From: CALREJ01 sp035547395
GTDB lineage: Bacteria; Patescibacteriota; Gracilibacteria; Peribacterales; Peribacteraceae
Length of the DNA stretch: 36,373 nt
Reading direction: 5' to 3'
NCBI GenBank assembly: GCA_035547395.1
Contig: DASZVA010000002.1
Span: 1-36,373, forward strand
Below the pieces are notes generated by a model, which did not search any database, was not told where the DNA came from, and worked only from the letters and a program-made list of their open reading frames with translations. A program made the position numbers and the translations under genes. Positions 8,459 through 16,962 of this stretch are shown one piece after another (the first letter of the stretch is position 1; every line of letters begins with the position of its first letter).

Positions 8459-9193
8459 TCATTTCAGATGCTCGTGATCACGGGCAATGACGCGCTTGAA
8501 GTTCTTGTCGTCCGACTCGATGCGCCCGTCGCGAATGCGGATGATGCGCTTGGCATGGGCGGCGGTCGTGCTTTCGTGCGTGACAAGAATGATCGTGTGA
8601 CCCTGTTCGTTGAGCGTCTGCAGCGCTTCCATGACGGCAACGCCGGATGCCGAATCAAGGTTGCCGGTCGGCTCATCGGCAAAGATCACGTCGGGATCCG
8701 TGACGAGCGCACGCGCAATCGCGACCCTCTGCTTCTGTCCGCCGGAGAGCTGGCTGCTCAGGAAGTCCTTGCGTTCCGTCAGGCCGACGAGATCGATCGC
8801 CTTCAGCACGCGGTCCATGCGTTCGCGTTCCGGAATTGTCGGGTGGTAGATGAGCGGCAGAAGCACGTTCTGCATGACGGTCGTGCGCGGCAGCAGATTG
8901 AATGCCTGAAACACGAAGCTCACTCTGGTTGCGCGGATGCGCGCCAGATCGTCGTCGCCGAGCGTGATGGTCGGCTGACCCTGAAAGAGGTACTCCCCTT
9001 TCGTGTGGTTATCGAGAAAACCGATGATGTGCATCAGCGTTGATTTGCCGGAACCTGACGGGCCCATGATCGAGACGAATTCACCCTTTTCGATCGCCAG
9101 ATTGATATCGAAAAGAACCGGCGTCTCCACGGTGTCATTGAAGTATGACTTGTAGAGGTGCCGGGTTTCGATGAGCGGATGATCGCTGGTCAT
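8459..9193 (-). CDS. MacB/LolD-type ABC transporter ATPase
   Basis: A 244-aa stand-alone ATPase of the MacB/LolD family. Walker A is GPSGSGKST (near residue 45), the signature is LSGGQKQRVAIARAL, Walker B is DVIFADEPTGNLDS, and the switch His is in LVTHE. The insertion region FQAFNLLPRTTVMQNV is typical of the family. It powers the two permeases encoded downstream. The start codon is 3 bases after the adaptor's stop, so the genes are in one transcript. No Shine-Dalgarno sequence is visible, suggesting coupling to the upstream gene. Confidence 0.95.
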   Translation of the reverse strand: MTSDHPLIETRHLYKSYFNDTVETPVLFDINLAIEKGEFVSIMGPSGSGKSTLMHIIGFLDNHTKGEYLFQGQPTITLGDDDLARIRATRVSFVFQAFNLLPRTTVMQNVLLPLIYHPTIPERERMDRVLKAIDLVGLTERKDFLSSQLSGGQKQRVAIARALVTDPDVIFADEPTGNLDSASGVAVMEALQTLNEQGHTIILVTHESTTAAHAKRIIRIRDGRIESDDKNFKRVIARDHEHLK

Positions 9194-9196
9194 GGA

Positions 9197-10945
9197 TTAT
9201 TTAACGAGAACGACGACATTGTCCCCTTCCTTCACGCCGCTGACGATCTCGACGTTCCCGTCGGATCCTTCCATGCCGGTCGTGACGGGGCGCTGCGACA
9301 GAGTACCGTCGGCCGTCAGAACACGCACGGTTTTCGTGCCGTCGGCGTTCGTGAGCACGGACCTGAGCGGAACATAGACGACATTGGTGCGGATACCCGT
9401 GTCGATTTCAGCATCGCCGGTCATGCCGACCTTCAAATCATCGTGCGGATAATTGAAATCAAGGCGGACCCGGTATTTGTTCACGCCGTCCTGGTTCGTG
9501 GGGGCGGTGTCGATTTCACTGACGTGCAGCTTGAAGTGCGTTCCGCGGAATGCATCCAGTTCCACCGAACCGCTCTGCGAGACCTGTACCTTGGGAATAT
9601 CGATTTCCGATACGTACATCTCGACGCGGTAGGGGCTGGTGCCGAGCATCGTGACGGCGGCGCCGACCGGCGTCACTTCGCCGGTTTTTACGTTCACCTT
9701 CGTAATCACACCGTCAATGGGAGCCGTCAGGATGGTGTTCTGATAATTTGCCGCCGCAGCCGCAAGGGCACCTTTGGCCTGCTGCAATTGGGCTTCGGCC
9801 GTGTCGATGTCGGTCTGGCGCGGAGGAGCGGTCTTGAGCTGGAGCTGGGCTTCGGAAATCTGCAACGCAGACTGGTATGTGGCGATGTCCGCCTGCGCTT
9901 TGTCGCGCGCTCCCTGCGCGCTGGTCAGAGCCGCCTCCTGCTGGGTGATCTGCGTATCGTAGCCGGCGGAAGCATCCTGTACCGTCTTGATCGTCGAATC
10001 GATCGCCGCGACCGCGGCCTGAATGGCCGACCTCTGCGTCGAAATGGACGACTTGTAGGTCGCGCGCGAACTTTCCGTGAAGTACGACGTCACGGGGAGC
10101 TTGCTGATGAGCGCATACGTGCGATCAACGTCCGTGGCGGCGTTCTGCACGGCGATTCTTGTCTGGGTCATCAGGGACATGGCCGTGTCGTAATCGACGG
10201 GGGCCGGCGTATTGGCAAGCTGCTTGATCACTGCGTCATTGCTGTGAATATCCTGTTTGAGCAGATCATATTCACTGGTGCCGTATTTGATCACGGCATC
10301 GGCGACGTCATTGTTATTGAAGATGTCGAGCATCGACGAGAGCGCGATGTCGGCCGTCGTCAGCTGCTGCTGGGATGAGGAATCCATCGTCGTCACGTAG
10401 CCGGCAAGGCTGGTGGAAGCCTGCTGCTTGAGCGCGGCCAGATTCTGCTGGGCGCTCTGCACGGCGTCGGTCGCCGTCTGCAGACTCTGCTGCGCGGCCT
10501 GGAGCGACGCCTTCTTGTTGTCGACGTCCGCCTGGGTTATGGCGATATCCTCCGGACGGCTTCCTTGCAGAAGTGCGTCGAGATTCGCCTGCGCCGCCTG
10601 CACCTGGCCCTGCGCGCTCGCAACGGCCGCGGCAAGATTGCCGGACCGGAGAGTTGCAATCGTCTGACCCGCTGTCACGTGGTCTCCTTCCTTTACGCTC
10701 ACCGAGGACACGATGCCCGAAGACGGAAACTGCAGATCAAGATCGCGGTCCGAAATGACCGTACCGACGGCTTCGACCGTCTGCTTGAGATCTCCGCGGA
10801 CGGCTTTCTGCGTCACGTAGGTTGGTTTGCTGGGCTGCAATGCGAATACGACAAGCCCGATGATGGGAATCAGTACGATGATCGTGATGGCGGTCGCCCA
10901 TTTGTGACGCTTGATCGTGCCGAGGAAGGATGAGACGAAGGACAT
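9197..10945 (-). CDS. MacA/HlyD-type periplasmic adaptor protein
   Basis: A 582-aa membrane fusion protein. It has one N-terminal membrane anchor (ATAITIIVLIPIIGLVVFAL), then the first half of a biotinyl-lipoyl-like domain (SSGIVSSVSVKEGDHVTAGQ). A long alpha-helical hairpin rich in Ala and Gln follows (roughly residues 110-385). The second lipoyl half comes next (LTAPIDGVITKVNVKTGE), then beta-barrel and membrane-proximal domains. It is longer than typical MacA (~370 aa) because the coiled hairpin is extended and contains an extra helical insertion. In a cell without an outer membrane such adaptors probably extend across the wall to couple transporter and substrate. It follows the MarR gene by 33 bases. 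Confidence 0.92.
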   Translation of the reverse strand: MSFVSSFLGTIKRHKWATAITIIVLIPIIGLVVFALQPSKPTYVTQKAVRGDLKQTVEAVGTVISDRDLDLQFPSSGIVSSVSVKEGDHVTAGQTIATLRSGNLAAAVASAQGQVQAAQANLDALLQGSRPEDIAITQADVDNKKASLQAAQQSLQTATDAVQSAQQNLAALKQQASTSLAGYVTTMDSSSQQQLTTADIALSSMLDIFNNNDVADAVIKYGTSEYDLLKQDIHSNDAVIKQLANTPAPVDYDTAMSLMTQTRIAVQNAATDVDRTYALISKLPVTSYFTESSRATYKSSISTQRSAIQAAVAAIDSTIKTVQDASAGYDTQITQQEAALTSAQGARDKAQADIATYQSALQISEAQLQLKTAPPRQTDIDTAEAQLQQAKGALAAAAANYQNTILTAPIDGVITKVNVKTGEVTPVGAAVTMLGTSPYRVEMYVSEIDIPKVQVSQSGSVELDAFRGTHFKLHVSEIDTAPTNQDGVNKYRVRLDFNYPHDDLKVGMTGDAEIDTGIRTNVVYVPLRSVLTNADGTKTVRVLTADGTLSQRPVTTGMEGSDGNVEIVSGVKEGDNVVVLVK

Positions 10946-10978
10946 GGGAGGGATGAGAAGAAGTTCGAAATACTACGG

Positions 10979-11431
10979 TTATTTTGTGTGTTTCGCGAGT
11001 GCTGTGTGTAAATTTGCAAGAATTCGGACAAACTCCTCCTGATCGCTTCCGGAAAGCAGTTCAAACAGTTCACGCATCACCTTGGTGTGCTCCTTCATCT
11101 TGGTCGTAATGACTTTCGTGCCCGCGTCGGTGAGACGAAGACGAACAAGCTTGCGATTCTTTTTATCGGCGATGCGCTTGATCCATTTGAGACGCACAAG
11201 CCGGTTGGCAAACGACGTCGCCGACGGCGAGGTAACATGAAGGAACTGAGCGAATTCTTTCATCGTCAGTCCGTCGTGTTCCTTAATAATGATCAATGCA
11301 TGTATCTGCATGGGATTCAACGCCGACGGCCCTTTTCCTTTGCGGAGGTGCACCATTCGCTGATGCAGCAGACGTGTGATCTGCATCCAGAGGGTGATAA
11401 TCCGGTCAGGAGCGTCCTGTTTCGGGTTCAT
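10979..11431 (-). CDS. MarR-family transcriptional regulator of the export operon
   Basis: A 150-aa winged-helix protein of the MarR family. The helix-turn-helix region is LTMKEFAQFLHVTSPSATSF, followed by the recognition-helix segment NRLVRLKWIKR and the wing with DKKNRKLVRLRLTDAG. MarR dimers bind palindromes and usually repress their own operon until a small ligand binds. A perfect palindrome overlaps its own promoter (11441-11461). As first gene of the operon, it most likely senses a toxic or stress-related compound and controls the MacAB-like exporter. Confidence 0.92.
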   Translation of the reverse strand: MNPKQDAPDRIITLWMQITRLLHQRMVHLRKGKGPSALNPMQIHALIIIKEHDGLTMKEFAQFLHVTSPSATSFANRLVRLKWIKRIADKKNRKLVRLRLTDAGTKVITTKMKEHTKVMRELFELLSGSDQEEFVRILANLHTALAKHTK

Positions 11432-11440
11432 AGATAGAAT

Positions 11441-11461
11441 AATTATTAGAGTATCTAATAA
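11441..11461. promoter_or_regulatory. Palindromic operator for the MarR regulator
   Basis: A perfect inverted repeat, ATTATTAGA-gta-TCTAATAAT, 21 bases. It overlaps the -10 box and the likely transcription start of the marR operon, 9 bases before the start codon. Position and symmetry fit an autorepression site. Confidence 0.75.
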
Positions 11462-11485
11462 TATACATGCCTAAAGATACGGTCA
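11457..11485 (-). promoter_or_regulatory. Promoter of the marR-macAB-like operon
   Basis: TTGACC (11485-11480), a 17-base spacer and TATTAT (11462-11457) on the minus strand, near consensus. The leader to ATG 11431 would be about 20 bases, unlike the leaderless pattern elsewhere, leaving room for the operator. Confidence 0.8.
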
Positions 11486-11534
11486 AGAGCTGATACGCAG
11501 AAAATATGATACATATTAGCCGTTTCACGTACCT

Positions 11535-12410
11535 TCAGCAGATGACGGGCTCGGCCGACGGATCTGTCTCCAGTGCTCCTGATTCGGTCTTACCGCGGGC
11601 GATAGCTGCGAGCGCCGTGCGCACGGCTTCATCCACCGGCCGCAGCGTAACCCCCTCTTTTTCCGCTTTGGCGGTACTGAGCGTGCAGTTGCTGCGGCCA
11701 GCTTTCACCACATCGGACAAATGATCGAGCGTCAGGCGTTCGATGACATGCGACGGATCGACGATCTCCTTATAGAGAGTCATGATCTCAAACGGCGAGA
11801 TAACGCCCGGGTTCACCAGATTGAAAATACCGGTGCGGCGGCGCTCGATCAGCGTCTTTGCCGCCTGCAGAAAATCCGGCAGATACGTGAGGGAATTCCG
11901 CACGTCGAGCACCTTCTGATATTTGGCAATCTTGGTGATGAGGCTGCGCGGATGCAATGAGTCGTCAAACGGCATGCGGATGCGCAGGATCAGAACCGGA
12001 AATTCGCTGAGGATTTGATCGGACCAGATCTTGCTGCGCGAATAGAAGCTGCCGGTGAAATTCGGCTCATTGTCTTCCGCAAATCCTTTCCCTTCATTGT
12101 CGCCTTCGTAAATACAGCCGGAACTCATGTGTACCCAGTACACGCCGCGTTTGCTGCATTCTTCATTGAGTACCAGCGGACCGAGGACGTTGGCGTGAAT
12201 CGTCTCTTCCTTGTGATCCTCGCACCAGTCGACGTTTGGCCGGCCGGTTTTACCGGCGCAGTTGATCACTACGTCCGGCTTTTCACGATCGAGAATTTCC
12301 GCGACGGCGGATCTGTCCGCAATGTCCGTCGAGGGCGTGAGTGCATCGGGATAGATGGTCAAAAACTGCTGACCCAGATAGCCCCGGCCTCCGAAAAGAA
12401 TAACCTTCAT
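11535..12410 (-). CDS. NRS/ER-like (RmlD-type) sugar-nucleotide reductase
   Basis: A 291-aa short-chain dehydrogenase of the extended/RmlD group. The NAD(P) motif is GGRGYLGQ at the N-terminus and the catalytic Tyr-Lys pair is in FYSRSK. The segments AGKTGRPNVDWCEDHKEETI, NEPNFTGSFYS and LRIRMPFDD recall the plant bifunctional NRS/ER enzyme and the C-terminus of RHM proteins, which make dTDP- or UDP-rhamnose from the 4-keto-6-deoxy intermediate. So the likely role is epimerisation/reduction to a rhamnose-type nucleotide sugar for surface glycans. No other rhamnose genes are in the window. It is transcribed toward the marR operon from the divergent gap at 12411-12456. Confidence 0.8.
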   Translation of the reverse strand: MKVILFGGRGYLGQQFLTIYPDALTPSTDIADRSAVAEILDREKPDVVINCAGKTGRPNVDWCEDHKEETIHANVLGPLVLNEECSKRGVYWVHMSSGCIYEGDNEGKGFAEDNEPNFTGSFYSRSKIWSDQILSEFPVLILRIRMPFDDSLHPRSLITKIAKYQKVLDVRNSLTYLPDFLQAAKTLIERRRTGIFNLVNPGVISPFEIMTLYKEIVDPSHVIERLTLDHLSDVVKAGRSNCTLSTAKAEKEGVTLRPVDEAVRTALAAIARGKTESGALETDPSAEPVIC

Positions 12411-12456
12411 ATGTCAATGATAGACGAGGAAATCGGGAAATGCTAAAACTTCTGCG

Positions 12457-12927
12457 ATGTCCTCCATGGACACCCAAAACGGATGGCAAAATGAAAGAGA
12501 TGAATATTTTTATGGACCCGACAATTTCATCAACATGTGCCGGGAAAAATGCAAAAACAATCCTCTGATGCAAACAGTGCACAATGTCGATACCGACGAA
12601 TTTTACGAAGTTCCAAACCATCAGTTGCGTTCATGGCTAGAGGATGTCGTTTTGATGATGCAGCTGCAATCATCCGAGATAGAAGATGTGTATCTGCGAT
12701 TATGCGATATCGAAACCAAAGACGAATATGCGCTGAGCTTCATCAGGATGCGTATTTTCTGTCATATCATGATGGCATCGGCTCTGGCATGGATCGGTGT
12801 ATCGCTCCAAAAACAGGGGGATACGCTGGAAAATGCATGGAGCACATTGGAACGGAAGCAACAGACGACCCGGGTGCTTGAAAAGATCATGTACGATATT
12901 GTGAAAAGGGAGTGTTACAAGCTCTAA
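12457..12927 (+). CDS. Hypothetical protein with one hydrophobic segment (156 aa)
   Basis: Not recognised. The N-terminal part is polar and acidic, rich in Asn and Asp. A helical stretch follows (LRSWLEDVVLMMQLQSSEIE), then a hydrophobic segment (IFCHIMMASALAWIGVSL) and a charged helical tail. It looks less G+C-rich than its neighbours. TGCTAAAAC, an extended -10, ends 7 bases before the ATG. The helix-membrane-helix layout loosely recalls the unknown protein at 16356-16952, but I see no real sequence similarity. Confidence 0.6.
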   Translation: MSSMDTQNGWQNERDEYFYGPDNFINMCREKCKNNPLMQTVHNVDTDEFYEVPNHQLRSWLEDVVLMMQLQSSEIEDVYLRLCDIETKDEYALSFIRMRIFCHIMMASALAWIGVSLQKQGDTLENAWSTLERKQQTTRVLEKIMYDIVKRECYKL

Positions 12928-12933
12928 ATCACC

Positions 12934-12962
12934 TTCGATTCGCCTCTCTCTTTCGCTATACT
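12934..12962 (+). promoter_or_regulatory. Promoter of ftsK, leaderless arrangement
   Basis: TTCGAT (12934-12939), 17 bases, TATACT (12957-12962); ATG follows 8 bases later at 12971. No Shine-Dalgarno sequence fits in that gap. The same TTCGAT-17 layout precedes der. Confidence 0.6.
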
Positions 12963-12970
12963 GATTGCCG

Positions 12971-15205
12971 ATGCCCCGCAAACGACGAAAAAAGAGCACG
13001 CGCAAAAAGGCCAAGGTTTCGGCGGATCCCGTGATCGAACTGGATCCGGCGACCAAGCGCACCATCAGCGGCATCGTGCAGATCTCCGGCGCGATTTTGC
13101 TGTTTTTGGCGTTAAATGAAGACGCCGGAACGCTCGGCGCCGACGCGCACAAAGTAATGACGTTCTTCTTCGGATACTGGGGATTCCTGTTCCCGTTCTT
13201 TTTGCTTGTATCGGGACTCCTGCACACGTTCGGCGCCGGGAAACTGGAATTGAAACGGTCACTGGGGCTGGTCGTCTGCCTGCTCTCTTTCCTTGGACTG
13301 ATGCACATCGGTGCGCCGCTCGATCAGATCGGCCCCGGCCGCGACCAGCTGGCGGGTGCCATCGGTTTCATGGTGAGTCTGCCGTTTCTCCTCTTTATGA
13401 GCAGGGCTGTCGGATACGTCGTCCTGTCCGCCACCTTTTTGATCGGCCTCTTCCTTGCATTCGAACCCGATATCACGGCCATCTTGAAACTCTTTGCGAG
13501 CAAGCCAGTCGCCGCCGTCCGTCCCGAACGCACCACGCGCAGGCAGCCCGCGGCCGCCATAGAGGAAGACGAAGACGAAGAATTCGAAGAGGATGAGGAG
13601 GATGAAGACCTTATCGAAGAAGACGCCGAACCCGCGGAGCTCAACATCGTCCGACCGCAGTTTGCGCAAGCGACGGCCAAGAAGGCCAGTCAAAAACTGA
13701 TCAAGGAAAAGGCCCGCAAGAACAGCGACGCTCTCGAAATGAAAGACACGCGCTTCGAGGAATGGACATTCCCGGGCATGGATCTGCTGGATGACCAGCA
13801 GAGCGTTTTAACCGTGAACGACGCGGAATTGAAGGCGCAGGCCAAACGCATCGAAGAGAAACTTGAGGAATTCGGCATAGAGGTGACCGTGCGCGACGCG
13901 CACCCCGGCCCCACCGTCACGCAATTCACGCTGCAGCCCGCGGAAGGCGTAAAGCTGAGCTCGATTGCGAATCTCAAAGACGACCTCGCGCTGGCACTCG
14001 CCGCGCAGAGCTTGCGCATCGAGGCTCCGATCCCCGGCAAGTCTCTGGTCGGCATCGAAATGCCGAACATCGACCGCACGGTGGTGCACCTGCGTGAAAT
14101 CCTTGAGAGCCCCAGCTTCAACGACAGTCCGTCGTCTCTCACCTTCCCGCTCGGCCGCGACGTGTCGGGCATGGAAGTGGTCGCGAGCCTGGAAGACATG
14201 CCGCACCTGCTGATTGCCGGCGCCACGGGTTCGGGAAAATCCGTCGCGATGAACGTGTTCCTGACGGCCCTGCTGTATCAGAACGCGCCGCACGAACTGA
14301 AGTTCATCCTCATCGATCCGAAGAGAGTCGAGCTCATGCCGTATAACGGCATCCCGCATTTGCTTACGCCGGTCATCACGGAATCGGACAAAGCGCTGCA
14401 GGCGCTGCGCTGGGCGGTCGCGGAAATGGGGCGACGCCTGCACCGGTTCTCGGAGCAGGGAGCGCGCAACATCGTCGAATACAACGAGAAGCAGACCGAC
14501 GAGGCGAATTTGCTTCCGCGCATCGTGATCGTCGTCGATGAACTCGCGGATCTCATGATGCGCCAGTTCCGCAGGGATACGGAAACGATGATCGTCCGTA
14601 TCGCACAGATGGCGCGCGCCGTCGGCATGCACCTGATCATCGCCACGCAGCGCCCGAGCGTCGACGTCATCACAGGTCTCATCAAAGCCAACATTCCGAC
14701 GCGCATGGCGTTCCGCGTCGTGAGCTCCGTCGACAGCCGTACGATTCTGGACGGCATCGGCGCCGAGGATCTGCTCGGCAAAGGCGACATGCTTTACATG
14801 ACAGCATCCACCGCGAAGCCGCTTCGCATTCAGGGGATTTTTGTCTCCACCAAGGAAGTCGAACGCGTCATCAACGCGGTGAAAATCGCCGGAGGCGGCA
14901 AGATCACGGAACAGATCGGCCTCGCCGATGACGAAGAGGGAAATATTTCCGACGAGCAGCGCGCCGGCATGATCGATCTGGAAGCCGATGACAACGGCGG
15001 CGACGATCTGTTCTTCGATGCGGTTCGTGTCGTTCAATCATCCGGCAAAGCATCCGCGAGTTTGCTCCAGCGTCAGCTCAAAGTCGGCTACGCGCGCGCC
15101 GCGAGACTACTCGACATCATGGAAGAGAAAGGCATCGTCGGTCCCGCAGACGGCGCCAAGCCGCGCAAGGTGTACATCGAACAACTGGCGAACGGCGAAT
15201 CATAA
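12971..15205 (+). CDS. ftsK: DNA translocase FtsK
   Basis: A 744-aa FtsK/SpoIIIE protein that pumps chromosomal DNA at the division septum. A basic N-terminal tail is followed by four membrane helices (to about residue 170). Then come a short, very acidic linker (EEDEDEEFEEDEEDEDLIEE), the alpha/beta motor with Walker A GATGSGKS near residue 420 and Walker B VIVVDELADLMM near 522, and the C-terminal gamma winged helix (SLLQRQLKVGYARAARLLDI) that reads orientation sequences. The linker is far shorter than in E. coli FtsK, as in SpoIIIE-type proteins. A TTG codon at 12965 could extend the frame by two residues, but the -10 position favours ATG 12971. Confidence 0.97.
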   Translation: MPRKRRKKSTRKKAKVSADPVIELDPATKRTISGIVQISGAILLFLALNEDAGTLGADAHKVMTFFFGYWGFLFPFFLLVSGLLHTFGAGKLELKRSLGLVVCLLSFLGLMHIGAPLDQIGPGRDQLAGAIGFMVSLPFLLFMSRAVGYVVLSATFLIGLFLAFEPDITAILKLFASKPVAAVRPERTTRRQPAAAIEEDEDEEFEEDEEDEDLIEEDAEPAELNIVRPQFAQATAKKASQKLIKEKARKNSDALEMKDTRFEEWTFPGMDLLDDQQSVLTVNDAELKAQAKRIEEKLEEFGIEVTVRDAHPGPTVTQFTLQPAEGVKLSSIANLKDDLALALAAQSLRIEAPIPGKSLVGIEMPNIDRTVVHLREILESPSFNDSPSSLTFPLGRDVSGMEVVASLEDMPHLLIAGATGSGKSVAMNVFLTALLYQNAPHELKFILIDPKRVELMPYNGIPHLLTPVITESDKALQALRWAVAEMGRRLHRFSEQGARNIVEYNEKQTDEANLLPRIVIVVDELADLMMRQFRRDTETMIVRIAQMARAVGMHLIIATQRPSVDVITGLIKANIPTRMAFRVVSSVDSRTILDGIGAEDLLGKGDMLYMTASTAKPLRIQGIFVSTKEVERVINAVKIAGGGKITEQIGLADDEEGNISDEQRAGMIDLEADDNGGDDLFFDAVRVVQSSGKASASLLQRQLKVGYARAARLLDIMEEKGIVGPADGAKPRKVYIEQLANGES

Positions 15206-15622
15206 TAACGAATACGACGCACCGCTGCCTGCATTACAATATATCGATATATTGCTGTTCCTGTTTGCGGCATACACGACGTGACATTATTCAGCTTGCC
15301 ACCCGATGACGCTGCGCGCCCGTCTCTGTCTCGGTTTCTTCGGCGTTTTCTAAAAGATCCGCGCCTGTGTCATTGCTGCGATTGCGGGCGCGGGCGCAAT
15401 CGCGACGGGCGCTTCGCAAAAGCCTTTCATTCGCTTCGTGCGACAGAGGCGGAACCGTCGGCATACTTGCCGATTTCGGAGACTGTCTCATAGGTCAATT
15501 GGGGGAAAGTGACGCATATTAACGACGCCGCATCGGTTCCTGTCTTACAACAATGAAGACAATTTCCTTTCTATTACCTGCGGGTGCCTTCTGCTATGCT
15601 CAGACCACATTTCCACCTCCGC
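15206..15622. other. Gene-poor stretch after ftsK
   Basis: I find no convincing gene here. Short frames exist on both strands (about 15281-15493 + and 15291-15491 -) but both are rich in Arg, Ser and Ala, without conserved-looking segments. Two structural features stand out: an 18-base palindrome at 15237-15254, and a hairpin with a 9-bp stem, GCGATTGCG-8-CGCAATCGC, at 15378-15403 with no T-tract. It may be spacer, a decayed gene or an unrecognised RNA. Confidence 0.5.
15237..15254. repeat. Perfect 18-base A+T-rich palindrome
   Basis: CAATATATCGATATATTG, 32 bases after the ftsK stop. There is no T-tract, so it is not a terminator. It could be a binding site for a dimeric protein; a recombination-site role is speculation. 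Confidence 0.6.
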
Positions 15623-15820
15623 ATGGCATTTCTCAACGGACCGGAACGGAACGAACAATTCGACGGCATACGGGGACAAGGACGAGTCCCGGGCCCGCTT
15701 GGACATCCTGCGGTGCCGACCACGCTGACGCATCGGGAAATCGAGGGACTGCACCGGCTCATGGACGATCTGCTCCAGCTAGATACGGAAAAAGACTCAC
15801 GAGACCAAACTGATGCATGA
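15623..15820 (+). CDS. Small hypothetical protein preceding rdgB (65 aa)
   Basis: Not recognised. A polar protein whose C-terminal half looks helical (LTHREIEGLHRLMDDLLQLD). Its stop codon overlaps the rdgB start (ATGA), which suggests translational coupling and is the main reason to accept it. An extended -10, TGCTATGCT, ends at 15600, giving a leader of about 16 bases to ATG 15623. The frame is open back to GTG 15584, but that start would lie upstream of the promoter. Confidence 0.45.
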   Translation: MAFLNGPERNEQFDGIRGQGRVPGPLGHPAVPTTLTHREIEGLHRLMDDLLQLDTEKDSRDQTDA

Positions 15821-16401
15821 AGCTTTTGATCGGGACGGGCAACAAAGGCAAAATTCAGGAAATGCGAGAAGCTCTCGCGGGGCTTTCGATCGACGTCGTG
15901 ACCCCCGGACAGCTCGACATCACGGATAGTCCGGCGGAAACCGGTGAGACGTTTGCGGAGAATGCGCAGCAGAAGGCGAGTTTTTACTTCGAACGGTCCG
16001 GCATTCCCACGATTGCCGACGACTCGGGCATCATCGTCGAAGCGTTACAAAACGAACTCGGCATCCATACGCGCAGATGGGGCAAAGGACCCGATGCGAC
16101 GGATCACGAATGGGTGGAATTCTTTCTGGAACGCATGAGAACGGAACGCAATCGCGACGCGCGCTTCGTGTGTGCGCTTGCATACATCAACGAAGCAGGC
16201 GAGTTACATTTGTTTGAAGGAAACTGCGACGGTGTCATAACCGACGAACTGGAAGCGGATTTCCTGCCGGGACTGCCGATCTCGGCCTGCTTCAAACCAA
16301 ACGGCTATGACAAAGTGTTTTCGGCTTTATCTGTTGAGGAGAAAAATTCGATCAGTCACCGCGGCAGAGCGTTGCAGGCGTTCACATCGTTTATCTCCTG
16401 A
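15817..16401 (+). CDS. rdgB: XTP/dITP diphosphatase (RdgB/HAM1 family)
   Basis: A 194-aa nucleotide house-cleaning enzyme that hydrolyses dITP, XTP and related non-canonical triphosphates to monophosphates, protecting DNA and RNA. Family motifs are clear: the N-terminal TGNKGKIQEMREAL, AETGETFAENAQQKA, the catalytic ADDSGIIVEAL and the C-terminal SHRGRALQAF. Length matches the family. Its start overlaps the stop of a small upstream gene (ATGA), and its 3' end overlaps the convergent gene at 16356 by 46 bases. Confidence 0.95.
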   Translation: MKLLIGTGNKGKIQEMREALAGLSIDVVTPGQLDITDSPAETGETFAENAQQKASFYFERSGIPTIADDSGIIVEALQNELGIHTRRWGKGPDATDHEWVEFFLERMRTERNRDARFVCALAYINEAGELHLFEGNCDGVITDELEADFLPGLPISACFKPNGYDKVFSALSVEEKNSISHRGRALQAFTSFIS

Positions 16402-16952
16402 AATCTTTCGAAACCGATCGTCTGCATTGCTTCGCAGGCGAAGCGAAGATCCGTCGTTGACGCCAGTGCCCTCTGCAAATCGAATATTTTATCCTCCTTT
16501 CGTTCGTACGTGGACCTTGATCGATGAATCGTCCGTGCCGCAGAGCCGATGCGAACAGAACCGATGCCGCACATGGAGGTAATGGATACAAATATCGCCA
16601 TTTCGATTCCCGCAATACACTGGAGAATTCCGACCGCGGCAGTGCCTGCGACAGTCAGGCCGAGGTTCAATTTCATCCATCTGGCGATCGTTTCATGAAG
16701 CTGCATGCGCAAGTCTTTGATGTCCTCGCACAACATTTGAAACTCCGGATATAAATCCGTTTTTATTCCTTTCATGTCCAAATGCATTATTTCGTAATAG
16801 CGCAACCTGCATTGCACGCATTCATCCCTGAGTGCTTGGAGCAGATCCTGATTGACTCCGCGCCGGCGTTCATTCGCTTTGATGACATCCTCCAATTCTT
16901 CCCATCGCGCTTGAAGCGTCCGCAGTGCCCAATCGGGATTTCCGGTTTCCAT
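16356..16952 (-). CDS. Hypothetical membrane protein with coiled-coil N-terminus (198 aa)
   Basis: Not recognised. The N-terminal ~110 residues are helical and charged (TLQARWEELEDVIKANERRR, QMLCEDIKDLRMQLHETIAR), likely coiled coil. A hydrophobic hairpin follows (LGLTVAGTAAVGILQCIAGI, then IFVSITSMCGIGSV), then a basic tail. The frame opens at 16997, but a good promoter (16963-16991) lies inside that extension, so ATG 16952 is chosen. It overlaps the 3' end of rdgB by 46 bases in convergent orientation. The layout resembles small membrane-anchored scaffold proteins, but no function can be given. Confidence 0.65.
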   Translation of the reverse strand: METGNPDWALRTLQARWEELEDVIKANERRRGVNQDLLQALRDECVQCRLRYYEIMHLDMKGIKTDLYPEFQMLCEDIKDLRMQLHETIARWMKLNLGLTVAGTAAVGILQCIAGIEMAIFVSITSMCGIGSVRIGSAARTIHRSRSTYERKEDKIFDLQRALASTTDLRFACEAMQTIGFERFQEINDVNACNALPR

Positions 16953-16962
16953 AAAGAGGACG

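Noticed and set aside
15281..15493. Two small opposing frames after ftsK
   Set aside because: Neither has a promoter at the usual distance or a convincing composition; left as a gene-poor stretch.
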